From contig CAKZJI010000316.1 in NCBI GenBank assembly GCA_936941515.1, forward strand, positions 1 through 7,210: a DNA stretch of 7,210 nt, given 5' to 3'. The position numbers were made by a program, and so were the translations under genes. Origin of the DNA: an uncultured Propionibacteriaceae bacterium (lineage in GTDB: Bacteria; Actinomycetota; Actinomycetes; Propionibacteriales; Propionibacteriaceae). Under the pieces are notes generated by a model. That model was given only the letters and a program-made list of their open reading frames with translations. It had not been told where the DNA came from and did not search any database. Shown here in pieces: positions 6,827-7,210 of the stretch. The first letter of the stretch is position 1. Each line of letters begins with the position of its first letter.

Positions 6827-7210
6827 ATGATCATCGAGGCGGTTCAGGGGGACATCACCCGGCAGGAGGTCGACGCCGTGGTCAACGCCGCCAACTCCTC
6901 CCTGCTGGGCGGAGGTGGGGTCGATGGGGCCATCCATCGTGCCGCGGGGCCTGAGCTTCTCGCGGCCTGCCGGGAGCTGCGGGCTACGCGCTTGCCTGAC
7001 GGTCTTCCGGTGGGAGGGGCTGTCGCCACTCCTGGCTTCAATCTGCCCGCCTCCTGGATCATCCACACTGTGGGACCTAACCGGCGTGCCGGGCAGACCG
7101 ATCCTACGCTGCTGCGCTCGGCCTTTGATTCCAGCCTGGATCTCGTCCGGGAGCTGGAATGCGCCAGCGTCGCATTGCCCGCCATCTCTGCGGGGGTGTA
7201 CGGCTGGGAT
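6827..7210 (+). CDS. Macro-domain protein, MacroD/YmdB-like ADP-ribosyl or O-acetyl-ADP-ribose hydrolase (partial, cut at right edge)
   Basis: The first 128 residues of a macro domain that fills nearly the whole visible protein. Seen are QGDIT with adenine-contacting Asp9, the catalytic loop [20 protein letters not shown] (Asn20, Asn23, Asp33), HTVGP (80-84), and the phosphate loop [12 protein letters not shown] (117-128). NAAN plus GGGVDGAIH marks the MacroD type, whose members bind ADP-ribose and remove it from acidic residues or hydrolyse O-acetyl-ADP-ribose. All residues needed for catalysis are present, unlike the relic at 5150. Complete relatives are about 170 residues, so some 40-50 residues lie beyond the edge. 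It is transcribed away from the DUF2218 gene. Its substrate here is unknown; removal of ADP-ribose added by a toxin or phage-defence enzyme is one option, but no ADP-ribosyltransferase is in the window. Confidence 0.92.
   Translation, partial: MIIEAVQGDITRQEVDAVVNAANSSLLGGGGVDGAIHRAAGPELLAACRELRATRLPDGLPVGGAVATPGFNLPASWIIHTVGPNRRAGQTDPTLLRSAFDSSLDLVRELECASVALPAISAGVYGWD
7011..7210 (+). repeat. Macro-gene duplication, copy 2 (reaches window edge)
   Basis: Direct repeat of 5251-5449 at an offset of about 1761 bases. Bases 7163-7210 are identical to 5402-5449 over all 48 positions, including every third codon position, whereas upstream many third positions differ. The repeat probably continues past the window. 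Confidence 0.9.

Noticed and set aside
6844..7185. Minus-strand frame opposite the intact macro gene whose product resembles part of the frame opposite the relic
   Set aside because: The similarity is only the mirror of the duplicated macro coding sequence on the plus strand and gives no independent evidence for a gene.
4497..7210. DarTG-type toxin-antitoxin system
   Set aside because: Macro domains are present, but no DarT ADP-ribosyltransferase is encoded in the window and the toxins are PIN RNases.

Overview
The window is GC-rich and looks like a chromosomal or accessory stretch from a high-GC Gram-positive bacterium (Actinomycetota). Evidence is the strong G/C bias at third codon positions, GTG starts, a twin-arginine-exported sugar hydrolase, a DUF2218 gene, a leaderless-type promoter and two VapBC-like modules. 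A Propionibacteriaceae- or Actinomyces-like host is a guess from gene content. No RNA gene, CRISPR array, intact insertion sequence or integrase was found.

Left part (1-4372, all on the minus strand). In order of transcription (right to left) it holds a fructosamine-kinase-family protein (3518-4372), a Tat-exported GH32 fructan or sucrose hydrolase 43 bases downstream (1942-3474), an Old Yellow Enzyme flavin reductase (219-1697), and the first codons of a lipoprotein (1-78) that runs off the left edge. The kinase and hydrolase are spaced like an operon. The flavin enzyme is preceded by 244 noncoding bases and may have its own promoter. Its open reading frame runs about 140 codons past the normal enzyme end. 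The extension holds what looks like the last blade of an extracellular beta-propeller protein, then a low-complexity Asn/Gly, Lys/Asp and Trp/Asp/Gln tail encoded by in-frame tandem repeats.

Right part (4373-7210, mostly plus strand). This is a small accessory cluster. It contains a FitAB-like toxin-antitoxin pair (4497-5146), a decayed macro-domain gene 3 bases after the toxin (5150-5583), and a second, unrelated VapBC pair (5641-6314). A DUF2218 gene lies on the opposite strand (6356-6718). An apparently intact macro-domain gene (6827 onward) is cut by the right edge. The two macro genes are recent paralogues: about 190 bases are roughly 87% identical by hand count, and the last 48 bases inside the window are 100% identical. 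Both toxin genes start on a GTG that overlaps the antitoxin stop (GTGA), giving translational coupling. The second pair has a convincing promoter whose predicted start site falls on the antitoxin ATG (leaderless mRNA), with a 20-bp palindrome over the -35 box as a likely autoregulatory operator.

Most worth a second look are the hybrid flavin enzyme, the repeated association of PIN-domain toxin pairs with macro-domain genes (one a relic), and the leaderless palindrome-controlled vapBC promoter. Nothing here proves a new system. The toxin-antitoxin plus macro arrangement is the best candidate for one.
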